Source: Raffaelea ambrosiae (taxonomy: Eukaryota > Ascomycota > Sordariomycetes > Ophiostomatales > Ophiostomataceae). From it: a DNA stretch of 64,000 nt. The translations under genes were made by a program, and so were the position numbers. The stretch spans positions 3,198,226-3,262,225 of the forward strand of contig PCDI01000004.1 in assembly GCA_002778195.1 (NCBI GenBank), read 5' to 3'. The notes under the pieces were generated by a model that did not search any database, had not been told where the DNA came from, and saw only the letters and a program-made list of their open reading frames with translations. This document shows positions 23,335-34,821 of this stretch, piece by piece. Within the stretch, counting starts at the first letter, position 1. The number at the start of each line of letters is the position of its first letter.

Positions 23335-24743
23335 ATGGCCGGCCGGGACTCCATAGTGGCCCGCATTTCGGCGGACTGTCCCGAGGAAGCCAGGAACATC
23401 CTCACGGCGGCCTGGCAGCATGATACGACCGCGCTCAAGCCATTGATTAGGGGTCCGGGCAAGGCCAGCATTCGGGACCCTACCACGGCCGAGACACCAC
23501 TCCATGCCGCAATCCGGGGTGCCGGCGTAGGCTCAGAAGACAAAGATGACGAGGAATCCAAGGCCAAGACCAAGGCTGCCGAGGCCACAGTGCAGCTCTT
23601 GATGACCAACGGTGCCATCTGGAACGACGTCGATGACCACAACGAGACGCCTGGATGTGTGGCTTGGCGGCTGAAGCAGCCGTCTCTATATGAGCTGTGT
23701 GTGAGCGCCGGGATGCGTGCCGAAATGCTGTTTGCCATTCTGGACGGCTACGAGGCTCTATCTTCAGGCGAAGATGAAGATGAAGAGGAGGAGGAAGAAG
23801 AGCAGGGAGACGCTGGAGAGAACGGCGATGCTCCAGCCAATGGCGACGACGAGAAGCCAAAAGACGACGAAGCTGAGATGGCCGAACCTACAGAGTCCAC
23901 AGAGGCACAGCCTGTCACTGCAGAAGACACCCCCTACCTCGATTCGCACCTGACCGTCACCGACGGCAAACTCGTGGATGCGGCCGGAAACGGTGTCATG
24001 ATGGAATGGGAGGCCGACATTATGCGCCGCAGCGTCGATGCCCTCATTGGCAGTGCCGACGCCGAGGGTAGCAAGGGCAAACGGATCCTCAACATTGGAT
24101 TCGGTCTCGGCATCATCGACAGCATGTTTGCTGCGCGCCAGCCTGCGAAGCACCATATCATTGAGGCTCACCCCGACGTTCTGCAGCGGATTGATGGCAA
24201 TGGTGCCGGCAGCCCGAGCTCAGGTGACCACGCGTCAGAGTTTGGCGCCACCTGGGAGTCATCCAGCCCCACACCTGGCGCCTTCCACATCTATCGTGGC
24301 CGGTGGCAGGATCTGTGCGCCAGACTGCTGGCTGATGGAGAGCTGTATGACGCGATCTACTTTGATACCTTTGGCGAAGATTATTCTCAGCTTCACCGCT
24401 TCTTCAGCGACTACATTCCTGGTTTGCTCGATGACGGTGGCGTGTTTGGCTTTTTCCACGGCCTCGGCGCTGACCGCCGCATCTGCTATGACGTCTACAC
24501 ACGCGTCGTCGAGATGCATCTGGCCGAAGCCGGCTTGGACGTGGAGTGGCGCGACGTGGATGTTGCCTTGGCTGACGATGGTCTGTCCGAGCCCGGCAAG
24601 GGGGCCTGGGAAGGCATTCTGCGGCCCTACTGGACACTTGAGAGTGAGTTGCCACACACGATCAGCTTGCCAGAACATTCTCTTTCTTTTCTAACCTGCC
24701 TGGCACAGAGTACCGTCTACCCGTATGCACATTTATGGGATGA
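23335..24743 (+). CDS. RMT2: Protein arginine N5-methyltransferase (type IV, RMT2)
   Basis: Exons 23335-24643 and 24709-24743 give 447 aa. The N-terminal part has ankyrin-like sequence (TAETPLHAAIRG, NDVDDHNETPGCVAWR), followed by an acidic insert of mostly Asp/Glu near residues 145-155, then a methyltransferase domain with the SAM loop NIGFGLG at 253-259 and IIEAHPDV for the acidic strand-2 end. This order, ankyrin-like then RMT2-type methyltransferase, is that of yeast Rmt2, which modifies the delta nitrogen of an arginine in ribosomal protein L12. The last exon is short (11 codons after the split codon) and ends YRLPVCTFMG, a good family-like terminus; without splicing the frame would run into unrelated sequence. 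Confidence 0.92.
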
Positions 24744-26929
24744 GCAAAGCCCAGCTTGCAGGACAATGAATACACGAAACGGGCAATGCGCTGTCACCAA
24801 GGAATGCAAGGAACTTATTGGGACAGCCGTTTGCTGAAGGGCAACAGCCGTGTCTTTCACCGAACTCGTCTTTGCTTTGCCCGTATGGCTGTGAAACAAG
24901 CCCTTTTCAAATCCCACCCCAGATCTGGGCTTGGAAGCATAACTGGACACTTCGGCCAGCATTGTCGGTCAAGTCAAGGGGAGCTTCCCTGAAAGAAAAA
25001 AAAAGAATTCTAGGCAGCAACCAATATTTCACTCGCCGCGTCGCCGAGTGGCCGAGAAGTAGTGAATGCAAGCGGTCCTTTTTCATCGCAGGAAGCCGCT
25101 CTTACATGGACTTTTGTATATTGACGAACCGTCGGTTGGAAATGCCTGTCTCGCGAAACTAAAAGTCCATCCTTTTCGCTCACCGTGACATTGGAATACA
25201 TCCACGTTTGTCAAAGCTAGCCCGTCGAAACCTATTGCCAGTTAGTCCAGCGCTAAAAAAAAAGAAAAAAAAAAAAATCTTGGCCCATACAAATCCCTAC
25301 CCGCAATCACTAAGTCAAATCCCTTATTACTCAAATCCCTATCTGACGTTTGAGTCCTCCGAGTCACACCTACCGGAAGCCGGAAAAATACGCCAAGAAG
25401 GCCAGGCGAGTTTTTGACCCTGGCCACCTGAATCTGAGACTTTTCTTTGTGGTCACTGTTTCTTTGCCCCCTATGGTTCCGCTCTGCTTTTTACGAGTCG
25501 TTGTGCTATTTGCGAGTAGTTACTACCATGTAAGACGGCCACTCTCTGACTAAGCAGCGAACCTCCGTTGTCGGCGGAAACACCTTGGCGGCCACTTCCT
25601 CAACGATCTGCAGGCCGTCGAGAGCGCACAGAAGGACTTCCAGAGGCGCAACCCAGTTCTTGAGGCGGCCTACAACCTTTCGAGCTTGCGAACACATCCA
25701 ATTGCCCAGTGGACCGCCAAGCATGTGAGCAAAATTTGTCGTCACCTTTATGGACAGGACCCCCAACGAGGGCTTGGATTACAGCCTCTTTGCCACCAGC
25801 TATTGCCGCATGGCAAGTATCCCTTGCTGCACCTTGATCGGACGATACGGATATCTGCGTTGCCGGCTTCCTACCAGCATACAAGATTTGGAATTGAGTG
25901 CCCCTCGCTCGTGCTGGTGGGCCTAGATCCGGATCTCCGAGTAACCCGGGTGTCGCCATAGCGCGACACTATACCGGACGCAGCGCACAGCCGCTGGCTC
26001 CCGTCGCGTAACAGAAAATGGGAGCGCGCTGACCAGCAGGTTCCAGGCCATAGCAACTACAGAGTACTTCAGCTGGTTCGCCAACTTTTCTGGTTTGTCC
26101 GCCGTCCAGCCAACATGCACACATACTGCCTCGCTGGGGGGACAGCTGGGCAGGCAGGGGCCCGGCCGTGCTGGGGCTTCTGGCCAAGTAACTGCTGGCA
26201 TGGGCCGAGTGACAGGGAGCAAGACGAAGGCTCTAGAAAGCCAGGGAAGGAGAGCTGGCGGGTGGGAGAGCGAGCTACCCCACTGTAGTCTACGAGTAGG
26301 GTACACGTCCCGGTGCGTCCCCAGCATTTTGTGTGTAGATTGCCGTGTGCGCCGTCATTTCCTCCACGTCCATTCGTCCTCGCCGCAACTGCGGCTACAG
26401 TCTGTCTGTGCAGAAACCCTGGGGTCGGTATTGTAGTGCCAGATCTTTGTCATCCTTGTTGAGGCAACTCTAAATGGGCCAAAGGCGTCCAGCGGTGCCG
26501 GAATCTGGGCTCTTGTGGCGTGACCACGCGTTTTGCAAATGACGCAAAGAGCCCGATTGTACCAGAGGCGATCTCACTTGGCAAAAAAAGAGCGACTATT
26601 ACGTCCGCGTCCTGTAGAGAGATAAGGCGATGGGGCCCCTCGGTGGGTACGGACCACTTTCATGGCCGCCGAGTGGCCGCCGAGCGCGGTGGCTAGCATA
26701 ACTATGGACCGGGTGGTCCACTACGACGAGGATATACGAGGATATAACGGGAAGCCCTCCTACTCGGACTTGAAGAAAATCCAAGATCTGTGGCTAGAGA
26801 TTTAGAAACCAGAGACCGCGCCCACAGAAAACCGTGGAAAAAAAATTACATAGTAAAACCCCCCCCCCAAGAACGACAAACCTCGATCAAACATACTGGT
26901 CAACTTTTCCGTCAATACCATCCGTCAAA
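24744..26929. other. Gene-poor region between RMT2 and TSA1
   Basis: 2.2 kb without a convincing gene. Parts are AT-rich and short of open frames; 25554-25961 is more G+C-rich and open on both strands (listed separately). The right end is the TSA1 promoter and has a short C-run at 26860. Confidence 0.4.
25554..25961 (+). pseudogene. Possible gene relic, unidentified
   Basis: An open stretch without a usable start near its beginning reads on plus as protein-like sequence (for example HFLNDLQAVESAQKDFQRR). The opposite strand at 25506-25766 is also open and equally protein-like (NFAHMLGGPLGNW). It stands out in composition from its surroundings. I could not match either strand to a family, and the strand itself is uncertain. 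Confidence 0.2.
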
Positions 26930-27650
26930 ATGTCTGCCTTTGTCCAGAAACCTGCCCCGGGCTTCACTGCCACCACTGTCTTCGCTGCCGGCGAGATCAA
27001 GGACATCTCGCTGTCCGACTACCTCGGTCAATGGTATGTATACTGTCGTCGCCCGTCTCCTTGGGAGAGAGAGCATGCAACGGAAGTATGTAGGAGGAAG
27101 CTTGACTGGCTGACACGCTTCTTTCTCTTTTTTTTCTTCTTCTTTTCTCAAAAGGGTCGTCCTCCTGTTCTACCCCATGGACTTCACCTTCGTCTGCCCC
27201 ACGGAGATCATCCAGTACAATGATGCCCTGGACAAGTTCAAGGCCCTGAACACGACGGTGCTGGGCGTCTCGACCGACTCCCACTTTTCGCATCTGGCCT
27301 GGATCGCCCAGCCGCGCCGGCAGGGTGGCCTCGGCCCCGACCTGCAGATGCCGCTGGTCGCTGACCGCACCCACAAGATCTCGCGCGACTACGGCGTGCT
27401 GATCGAGGAGGCCGGCAACGCTCTGCGCGGCCTCTTCATCATCGACCCCAAGGGCATCCTGCGCCAGATCACCATCAACGACCTGCCCGTCGGCCGCAAC
27501 GCCGACGAGACCATCCGCCTGATCGAGGCCCTCCAGTTCACCGACGAGTTCGGCGAGGTCTGCCCCGCCAACTGGAAGGCTGGCAGCAAGACCATCAAGG
27601 CCGACCCCAAGGGCAAGCTGGAGTACTTTGCCGCCGCCAGCGAGGCTTAA
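26930..27650 (+). CDS. TSA1: Typical 2-Cys peroxiredoxin
   Basis: Exons 26930-27033 and 27155-27650 give 199 aa, nearly the length of yeast Tsa1. The peroxidatic Cys49 lies in PMDFTFVCP, with Thr46 and Arg126 completing the active site; the resolving Cys171 is in EVCPANW. GGLG (92-95) and the C-terminal YF (192-193) are both present. These two motifs mark eukaryotic 2-Cys enzymes sensitive to hyperoxidation, a property tied to redox signalling. The enzyme reduces hydrogen and organic peroxides using thioredoxin and is probably cytosolic, as no targeting sequence is seen. The intron splits the Trp35 codon. Confidence 0.97.
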
Positions 27651-28716
27651 ATTGCTTGTCGCCGAGAAAACCGACGGCGATAAGAAGAGGATGTGTGTGA
27701 GACTGGATTTGGGTTTTGCCCCGCGCGCACTTTGTGTGTTCTGTTACCTTTTCTTTTTTAGTGTTCTGCCTTTTCTTTTTCCAAAAAAAGAAAGGAGCCA
27801 GCACTTTGCACAAGCATCAATCAAAACATCAATGCAGTTTCTGAACTCTCTTTTCTTTTCCGTCGGATTGAACTTGCCAGAAGGAAGTTCGCGCAAACCA
27901 TTTCAATACAACCGTGAAGAGGAAGAGGCGGCTGGAGGAAGACAGGGCGCGGCGAGCTGAGTTCAGGACGTCACACAAAAGTGTTCCTGGACCAATATCA
28001 GACGTCTCCAACTTCACGTCGCGCGCGGCCTTGTTTGATAGTTACACAGGTTGGAGTAATTGTTGCTTATATAAACCATTCTACGTGCTATGCGTGGTGA
28101 GGGGTCCCTCATTTTGTGTGTAGAAAAGATTTCAACAACAGTTTCACAACAAAAACTTGGTCTATTATTACGTGAGAAGCCTTTCGGTTATCCGTGGGCA
28201 AATTCAGTGCGGGGTGTCGAGGTGGAGCAAAGGTGGGAAAAAAAATTATTAATAGCATGTATGACAAGTACTCAAGCTCCTGGCGAGAGTGGAGACCTCA
28301 GCCACGCATTCACGTGTGGCTTGAATATCTGCACGGACCATGCAGGGGAGCTTTCAGCAACGTAAGCTTTTCCCCTGGCGAAGCACGCGCTGGCAGCCGT
28401 TGCGTCCAGGGTCTGAACTAAGAACACGGTGTTGTGGTTTTTGATGGTGATGCTCCTCTTTCTTGCGAAGCTGGCTTGAAACCCCAAACGACGCCGACCT
28501 CGACCCCGACCAAGAACGCAAACGGTGGGTTTCTTCTATTTGGTGGGCTGCTGTCTTTGAACCCGTATTCGATTCGATTCCTTCATTTTTTGCAACATTG
28601 CGTGCTCTCCGATTTCTTAGACCCAATTCTGACAGAAGCAGCTCCGTGGTCCTAGGTCCTGATTTGCCTGCATTCCATCTCCCTTTTTTTCCCTCTTAAG
28701 CCTCCTCACAACCACG
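27651..28716. other. Intergenic region, TSA1 3' flank and OST1 upstream
   Basis: No gene recognised. Short open frames only. The final part (about 28640-28716) is a CT-rich leader of OST1. Confidence 0.4.
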
Positions 28717-30303
28717 ATGCACTTCTCACCAGCAGCCCTGTCGGCGGTGCTGCTCGCCCTTTCGACCTCTGTCGCCTCGGCGTTCACTCCTCCGGCAGTG
28801 TTCAAGAACGCCAACCTCGTGCACGTCATCTCTCTCGAGAAGAACTTCGTCAAGGAGACCATTAATGTGGTTGTCGAGAACATTGACAAGGCGCCACAGG
28901 ACGAATACTACCTTCCCTTCCCTACCGACAAGTTTGGGCGTGTTGGCGGCCTGGAGGTGAAGGACCGGAAAGACACGGCAGCAGGGCCATTTACGGTCGA
29001 GGTCGTGGAGATTGACCCTGAGAGGTGCGAACCAGCATGGCGAATAGTGACAGACCGGCATTTCCTGCCGCCATGGACTTGACTGCTAACCTTCTATCCA
29101 CGCTTCTCCAGTGACACGCAGTACTTCCGGATCCACCTCCCGGCGCCGCTCCAAAAGGGCGCTCAGCAGACCCTCGGCATCAACTACTACCTCCTCAGCG
29201 CCTACAAGCCCCTGCCGGCCACCATTGCCCAGGATGACAAGCAGTACCTGGTCCACAGCTTCTCCGCCTACGCCCCTTCTGCCTACGTCACGGCCAAGCA
29301 GAAGACCGAAGTCAAGTTCCCGTCCTCCGACGTCCCCGACTACACCCAATTGCCCAAGAAGACGCAGAAGCAGGGCTCCAAGATCACCTATGGTCCCTTT
29401 GACCAGCAGGCCGCTGGCGCCGTCGAGCCCGTCGAGGTCCGCTTCGAGTTCACCAAGCCGGTCACCCACGTGGACCTGCTGGAGCGCGACATTGAGGTTA
29501 GCCACTGGGGCGGCAACGTCGCCTTTGAGGAGCGCTACACGCTGCTGAACCGCGGTGCCAACCTGTCGACGCTGTTCAACCGCGTCAAGTGGGCGCAGGC
29601 GCAGTTCTACAACGGCCCCTCGACCGCGCTCAAGGAGATGAAGTTCCCGCTGCGCGTCGGCAGTGCCGATGCCTACTTCACGGACGCTATCGGCAACGTA
29701 TCGACTTCGCGCTTCCGCTCAAACCGGCGCGAGGCCCTCCTCGAGATCAAGCCGCGGTACCCCGTATTCGGTGGCTGGAAGTTCCCCTTTACAATTGGCT
29801 GGAACGCCGACGCGCAGGGGTTCCTGCGGAAGCTGTCGTCCGGCACGTATGTGCTCAATGTGCCTTTCCTCGAGGGACCCAAGCAACCCGAGGGCATTGA
29901 GTACGAGAAGGTGCGCCTGCAGGTTCTCCTCCCCGAAGGTGCCGAGTAAGTCCACCCCATTCTTTGTGTTCTGTATTATATATATATATATATGCGTATA
30001 CGGATGCTGACTGAATACCTCAACAGGAATGTCAAGTACTACACCTCGATCCCCCCCAGCTCCGTCACCGAAACCACAGTGTCCCTGCACAAGACCTACC
30101 TCGACACCATTGGTCGGACCGCACTCGTGATCCAGGCTCAGAACCTGGTGGATGATTTCCGGGACCGCGAGCTGGTCGTCTCGTACGACTACTCGCTGCT
30201 GTCCAGTCTGCGCAAGCCGATTATTGTGTTTTCGAGCACATTGGCTGTCTTTGTGGCGGTATGGGTCATTGGAGGTGTGGAGCTGAAGTTTTCCAAGAAA
30301 TGA
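28717..30303 (+). CDS. OST1: Oligosaccharyltransferase subunit OST1 (ribophorin I)
   Basis: Exons 28717-29024, 29112-29945 and 30027-30303 give 472 aa, close to yeast Ost1 (476 aa). A signal peptide of about 22 residues ends at SVASA. The luminal part shows ribophorin I features (GPF..YTIGWN-like stretch near WKFPFTIGWN, SHWGGNVAFEERYTLLNRGA). A single membrane helix (IIVFSSTLAVFVAVWVIGGV) lies near the C-terminus, followed by a short cytosolic tail ending KFSKK. The protein is part of the ER complex that transfers the glycan from dolichol to nascent proteins. The second intron contains a TA dinucleotide run. Splice joins keep the frame: PER|SD becomes PESD-type and GA(E)N at the second junction. 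Confidence 0.95.
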
Positions 30304-31832
30304 ATAGAGCCTTTTTTGTCGTGCCTTTTTCTTCTTGTCGGAATAAAAAAAGGGAATTCCAAAAATCTTTGTGTTATTAAATGCGGTTTCTTACTTTTTC
30401 CTTTTTGTTTTTGCTCGTGGTTGGCCATTTTATCCTATGTAACATAACAATTCAGGGCGACGGTGGAGGAATGTGAAGGAAAAGAAGGCGACAGAAAGTA
30501 TATAGACGGGGCAAAAATGAAAAAAAAGGATAGGTCTTTTATTCGTCCTTGTGACGCAAGGCAGACTAGGATGAAATCAAACCGTGGGAAACGGCAACTA
30601 GGATGCAAGGGAAAGTGCAAGAATGGAATGGTTCATGCAAACAATACTGGCTTCTGGCTTGTCTGTTTCCGTCCGGCCTTCACTTCTAGTTAGTCCTACG
30701 GGGAAGTCAGTACTAAAATCTCACGTTTCAGGCAACCGAAACAACGAGGTATTTTTTGTTGGGCTTGACGGATGCCGCACCTGCGTCCTCTGCACAGTAG
30801 TTATTTGTTTCTTTCTGCCTGGCGCAGTCGCGGCCCCATCCGAGGCTTAGCCACCCAGTTACTGGAGAAGTTGCTGCTGCGCGAAACCACCAAAATGGAG
30901 CAAAAGTGCAGCGAACAGCACCCAAGCATGCATCAAGTTCAGCGACCACGCTGGGGGGAAAACTGGGGCAGAGATGCCGGGAATCGCATCTGCATGTTCC
31001 CGTGAACTGAGGGAGCCACCAAAAATCGCCGATGTGACTTCGGTGATAATATCACGCACACGCCGACACAAGACACCACCACTCCCGGCTAACCCTCACG
31101 GCCAGAGGCTCAGCATGCCATCAGGACGGCTGCGCAAGAAAAAAGGACAAGGACTATTACGCGACCTGCCCACCCATCCATCCACTCACTCAGGCCAGAA
31201 AAGCGAGCCCACCAACCCACCCACCCCATCTCTATTAACGCAGACTTACACACGCACACACACACACGAGGCACACCATGAATTCCCCCAAAGTGCAGGG
31301 CGTACTATGAATGATGGTGGCTTTGCCACTGGGGCAATGGGACACTATGCTTCCTTTCTCTCTCCTATTACCCCCCCCCCAACAGTCGCCCTCCCTCAAC
31401 AAGGACCATGGATCGCGGTCGTAAGTAGAATGGGAAGTGCAATACACGGCCCCCATGATCAAGGGATAGATAGAAATCCACGTACAAAGCACAAAATGCC
31501 TCTAGGCAACCCCCCAACCAAAATATGGATGGATCCTCTCACACACGACTGAGTGACTTGGAACTCATTCTCCTGTTGGATCCCACCCTGCTTCCGGTGG
31601 GATCCAGACGAGGCTCATCACCCACTTGGGGTATAACAAGTCGGTACATAACCCGTCTTTTGTCCGACCCAGCATTCCACTCGGTTATTTCTATTTCATC
31701 CACGACCATCCTCGTCAAAGTGAAAACCTCGAATCGCAAAGCGCAAGCTGAAAAGCACACACGCACAACCTTACCTTTGAATATTTTGAGAAACGTTCAT
31801 CCCATTCAAAATTTTCCAGTCCATCCACCACA
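30304..31832. other. Intergenic region between OST1 and the small basic protein
   Basis: 1.5 kb without a recognised gene. It has a CA-rich repeat at about 31245-31268 and a pyrimidine-rich stretch near 31350-31380. The right half probably holds the upstream region and leader of the next gene. Confidence 0.4.
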
Positions 31833-32132
31833 ATGTGTTTCCTTGACCTTCTTGAACTTCCGCGCTCCAAGCGCTACTATTATCGCGAGGAAATCGTCCC
31901 TGCCCGGCAACACCGGTACGACGACGACCGCCACCGGCACCACCACCACAACTACTCAACTTCTACCTCGCGCCGCGTCTCCCTCCCGGCCGGCGTCACC
32001 TACGCCCGCCAGCCGCAGCGTGCCAGCTACTCATCCGTCCGACGCAGCACGCATAGCACCAGCCCGCGCGTGAGCTCCGTCAGCTACCACTCGAGCCGGC
32101 CAATCGTGTACGAGTCGCGGGCACGGTACTAA
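31833..32132 (+). CDS. Small basic Tyr/His/Ser/Arg-rich protein, unrecognised
   Basis: A 99-aa single-exon frame in a good start context (CCACCACAATG). I do not recognise the family. The N-terminus MCFLDLLELPRSKRYYYREE leads into a His-rich patch (RHRHHHHNY) and a Ser/Arg/Tyr-rich tail ending YESRARY. It has no signal peptide, membrane segment or Cys pairs, and looks disordered and strongly basic. A long upstream region and a T-rich 3' flank suit an expressed gene. It could be a lineage-specific fungal protein; a chance frame is possible but the biased, repetitive SY/SR composition makes that less likely. Confidence 0.6.
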   Translation: MCFLDLLELPRSKRYYYREEIVPARQHRYDDDRHRHHHHNYSTSTSRRVSLPAGVTYARQPQRASYSSVRRSTHSTSPRVSSVSYHSSRPIVYESRARY

Positions 32133-32982
32133 GCGTGCGCGCACACACGCTTACACAAGCCTATTCTTGAGACAAGTTTCTTTCTGCCTACTAGTTTTTT
32201 TTTTTAATCTTTCGGTTTTTATCCAAACTGGTCTTATTTTCCAACGGTGTGGCGTTTTTTGTCTTACAATTGTTCTTTTTTGTCTCTGGGCTTTGGCTGG
32301 GTTTCTTGGTGACGATGGCGATCCGGGGGGATTAGGCGGGGCTTTATGATGTCATAGGCGTTTGTCTTCTGGCGGGCAAAGGGAGGCGATCGATGACGGC
32401 TTTGGAGACCAGACGATCATGATGGCATGGCTTTTTTTCTGTGGAGGCCCAAGTGTTTCTTAATATAAAGAACTTTGTAGTTATAACATGTAGTTACGTT
32501 TTTTTGGTGTATGTGTCCTGTCTCTCATTTGGAATTGCAATTCAGAATTCATGACCTGCTCTTTCCTTACACAATTCAATTGGCAAGGCTGAACACAGCG
32601 AGTGAGACGACAACGACGAAGAAGCCGAATAAGACGACAAGAACTGCACCTTCCCTTTAGCGTCGCAGCGTGCACCTGCCCTCCGCACCTTCCCGGAACA
32701 TCCGCTCACCAGTGGAAGCGAGTTTTATTGCTTCATTCCAAGCACCCAATTGTGTAATTTGGGGAAGGAACGAAGGACCGCTCTTGTTGACAACAACAGG
32801 GTCATACTTTTTTTCCCCAAACAAACATGCCTCAAGGGAAAATGATGTGAGTATATGAACAGGAAACGCACACAAAAGAGCCATATTGTCAAAACTGCAC
32901 ACACACACACCCAACACTTTTGGATCATCATTCTTTGGCTTCCTCCTTCTGATTTCAGCACCACAACGTGTTAGCCAGCACC
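32133..32982. other. Intergenic region upstream of PIL1
   Basis: A 3' flank with T-runs followed by the PIL1 promoter and leader. A CA run is at about 32900-32912. No gene recognised. Confidence 0.4.
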
Positions 32983-34140
32983 ATGGGCTGGCTACCTCGG
33001 ACTAGCTCCGAGTCGTATGTCTTTTTTTGTGTCCAGTTTCCCTTGTTTCTACTACGCATTTCTGGTAGCATCTAACTCTTCCCGCTTCTCGCGAACAGGA
33101 ACCGCGCCTTGTCCATCCGGTCGGGAAAAAATAGCAGCGCCAGCAATGGCGGCTCCAGCAATGTCACCTCGGGTGCCCGCCGAGGGTTCTCGTTCTCGTC
33201 GCTGCGCGGCACCGTGCAGCCGGAGCTGTCGAAGCGCCTGTTCCGCCTCATCAAGTCAGAGAACACGCTCATCAGTGCCCACGAGACGGCCGGCCGCGAG
33301 CGGGTCTCGATAGCCATGCAGCTGTCCGAGTGGGGCGAGCAGACCCACGACGAAGCTATCTCGGACATCAGCGACAAGGTTGGCGTGGTTCTGTCTGAAA
33401 TTGGCGAGCAGGAGGACTCGTATGCCCACGCGCTGGATGACAGCCGGGCGACCCTCAAGGTCATTCGCAACACCGAGAAGAGCGTGCAGCCCAGCCGAGA
33501 GGGGAAACTCAAGATTGCCGACGAGATCGCCAAGATCAAGAGCAAGGAGCCCGACAGCCCGCGGCTCGTAGTGCTCGAGCAGGAGCTGGTTCGAGCCGAG
33601 GCCGAGAACCTCGTAGCTGAAGCCCAGCTGTCCAACATTGTATGTCCAGATCAAGCATGATTTTTCAATAACGTCCATTAGGAGCAAGACCAGCGGCTAA
33701 CAGCGATGATCCAGACCCGTCAGAAACTTAGAGAGGCCTACGAGGCGGAATTTGCCGCCACGATTGAGCGTGCCGAGAAGCAGATCATCCTCGCTCGCCA
33801 CGGTCAACGCCTTCTCAAGCTGCTTGATGATTCGCCCGTCGTACCCGGCGACGTCCGCCCAACATACGCTTATGGTGCTCAAGCACGCCAAATTCTCAAC
33901 GACGCCGAAGATGACCTGCGGGACTGGGAGCCCGAGCTACCCGACGAGGTGCCAAACACCACGGAAAAATCCAATACTCCAACATTGACCAATGGAAAGG
34001 GTGTCGCAGCCCGCAACAGCCAGCGCAGCAACGCGTCGTCCAGCAACGGCCTATATGAGAAAGAGACGACGACAACTGACGATTCCAACGGTGTTAATCA
34101 TGTGAACCATGCCGACAAGCAGTCGGAAGGTGAGACTTGA
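32983..34140 (+). CDS. PIL1: Eisosome core component, BAR-domain protein Pil1/Lsp1
   Basis: Exons 32983-33014, 33099-33639 and 33715-34140 give 332 aa. After a basic N-terminal segment with ALSIRSGK comes the Pil1/Lsp1 core (RGFSFSSLRG, LFRLIKSENTLISAHE, QLSEWGEQ.DEAISDISDK, DSPRLVVLEQELVRAEAENLVAEAQLSNI), a long helical BAR domain. These proteins self-assemble under furrow-like plasma-membrane compartments (eisosomes). For the second intron I chose 33640-33714, with a GCTAAC branch point and the join LSNI|TRQKL, over a 42-nt alternative that would be too short. The C-terminal tail after residue 265 is low-complexity and may be incomplete; see findings. Confidence 0.92.
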
Positions 34141-34821
34141 ACCATTCTGTGTGACCTGTCCATTTTGAGGAGTACCTGAACACTGACAAGGGCGGCAACA
34201 TTCAGTAAGTGTCGCTGGGTCAGAATGATACAACCTAGGTTAGAGATGCCCCCCAGGAGGCATAGACTGTATGGGGGTGAAAGGAGGGGGGCCGGAATTT
34301 CCATTCATCGAGTGTATCTATATGTGTTTCGTATGCCTGTTTACCCTAAAGCAGCCAAACTGTCTGCCGCTTCTCTTAGATGTGCCTGTCTTCGGACGAG
34401 GACGACGAGAGAGGAGACGACAAGAGTGTGGCACCGATTGGCTAGCCATACTGTTTGTTTGTATTGCTACCCCCTTGTGCATAGAAATGTAAGAGCTCGG
34501 GCGCTCAGCTAGTTATCCAATTGTACGCATTTCACAAGTTTACGCAAAGGTTGACAATAGGTTCGTTGTGGAGGGTTGGGTTAGACGTCGGTACTGTGTA
34601 AGTGGAGCCCCACGGAAGCTTCTGCGGCTCCTCGCGAGGCCCACTTTTATTCATTTTCGCAGGTCCCGATCCCTGGAGAAGCTCCAATTAAATCTGGTGT
34701 TTTTGTGAGGGAGCTTTTTTTTTTTTGCGGTTTATTTCGTGGTCCCCCGTCTTCAACAGGGGAGGTGGTCAGCATCCCACAACAACACACGGATCAGACT
34801 TCTCTCTCCCTGTCTCTCACA
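34141..34821. other. Intergenic region PIL1-COQ6
   Basis: Mostly 3' flank of PIL1 and promoter of COQ6. A frame at 34167-34208 could be a further PIL1 exon; nothing else was recognised. Confidence 0.4.

Noticed and set aside
25035..25100. tRNA-like GCCGAGTGGCCGAG string
   Set aside because: No matching acceptor stem, anticodon arm or T-loop sequence follows, so it is not a tRNA gene.
33640..33681. Shorter alternative second intron of PIL1
   Set aside because: 42 nt is below usual fungal intron size and lacks a branch point, while 33640-33714 has GCTAAC and gives the conserved join.
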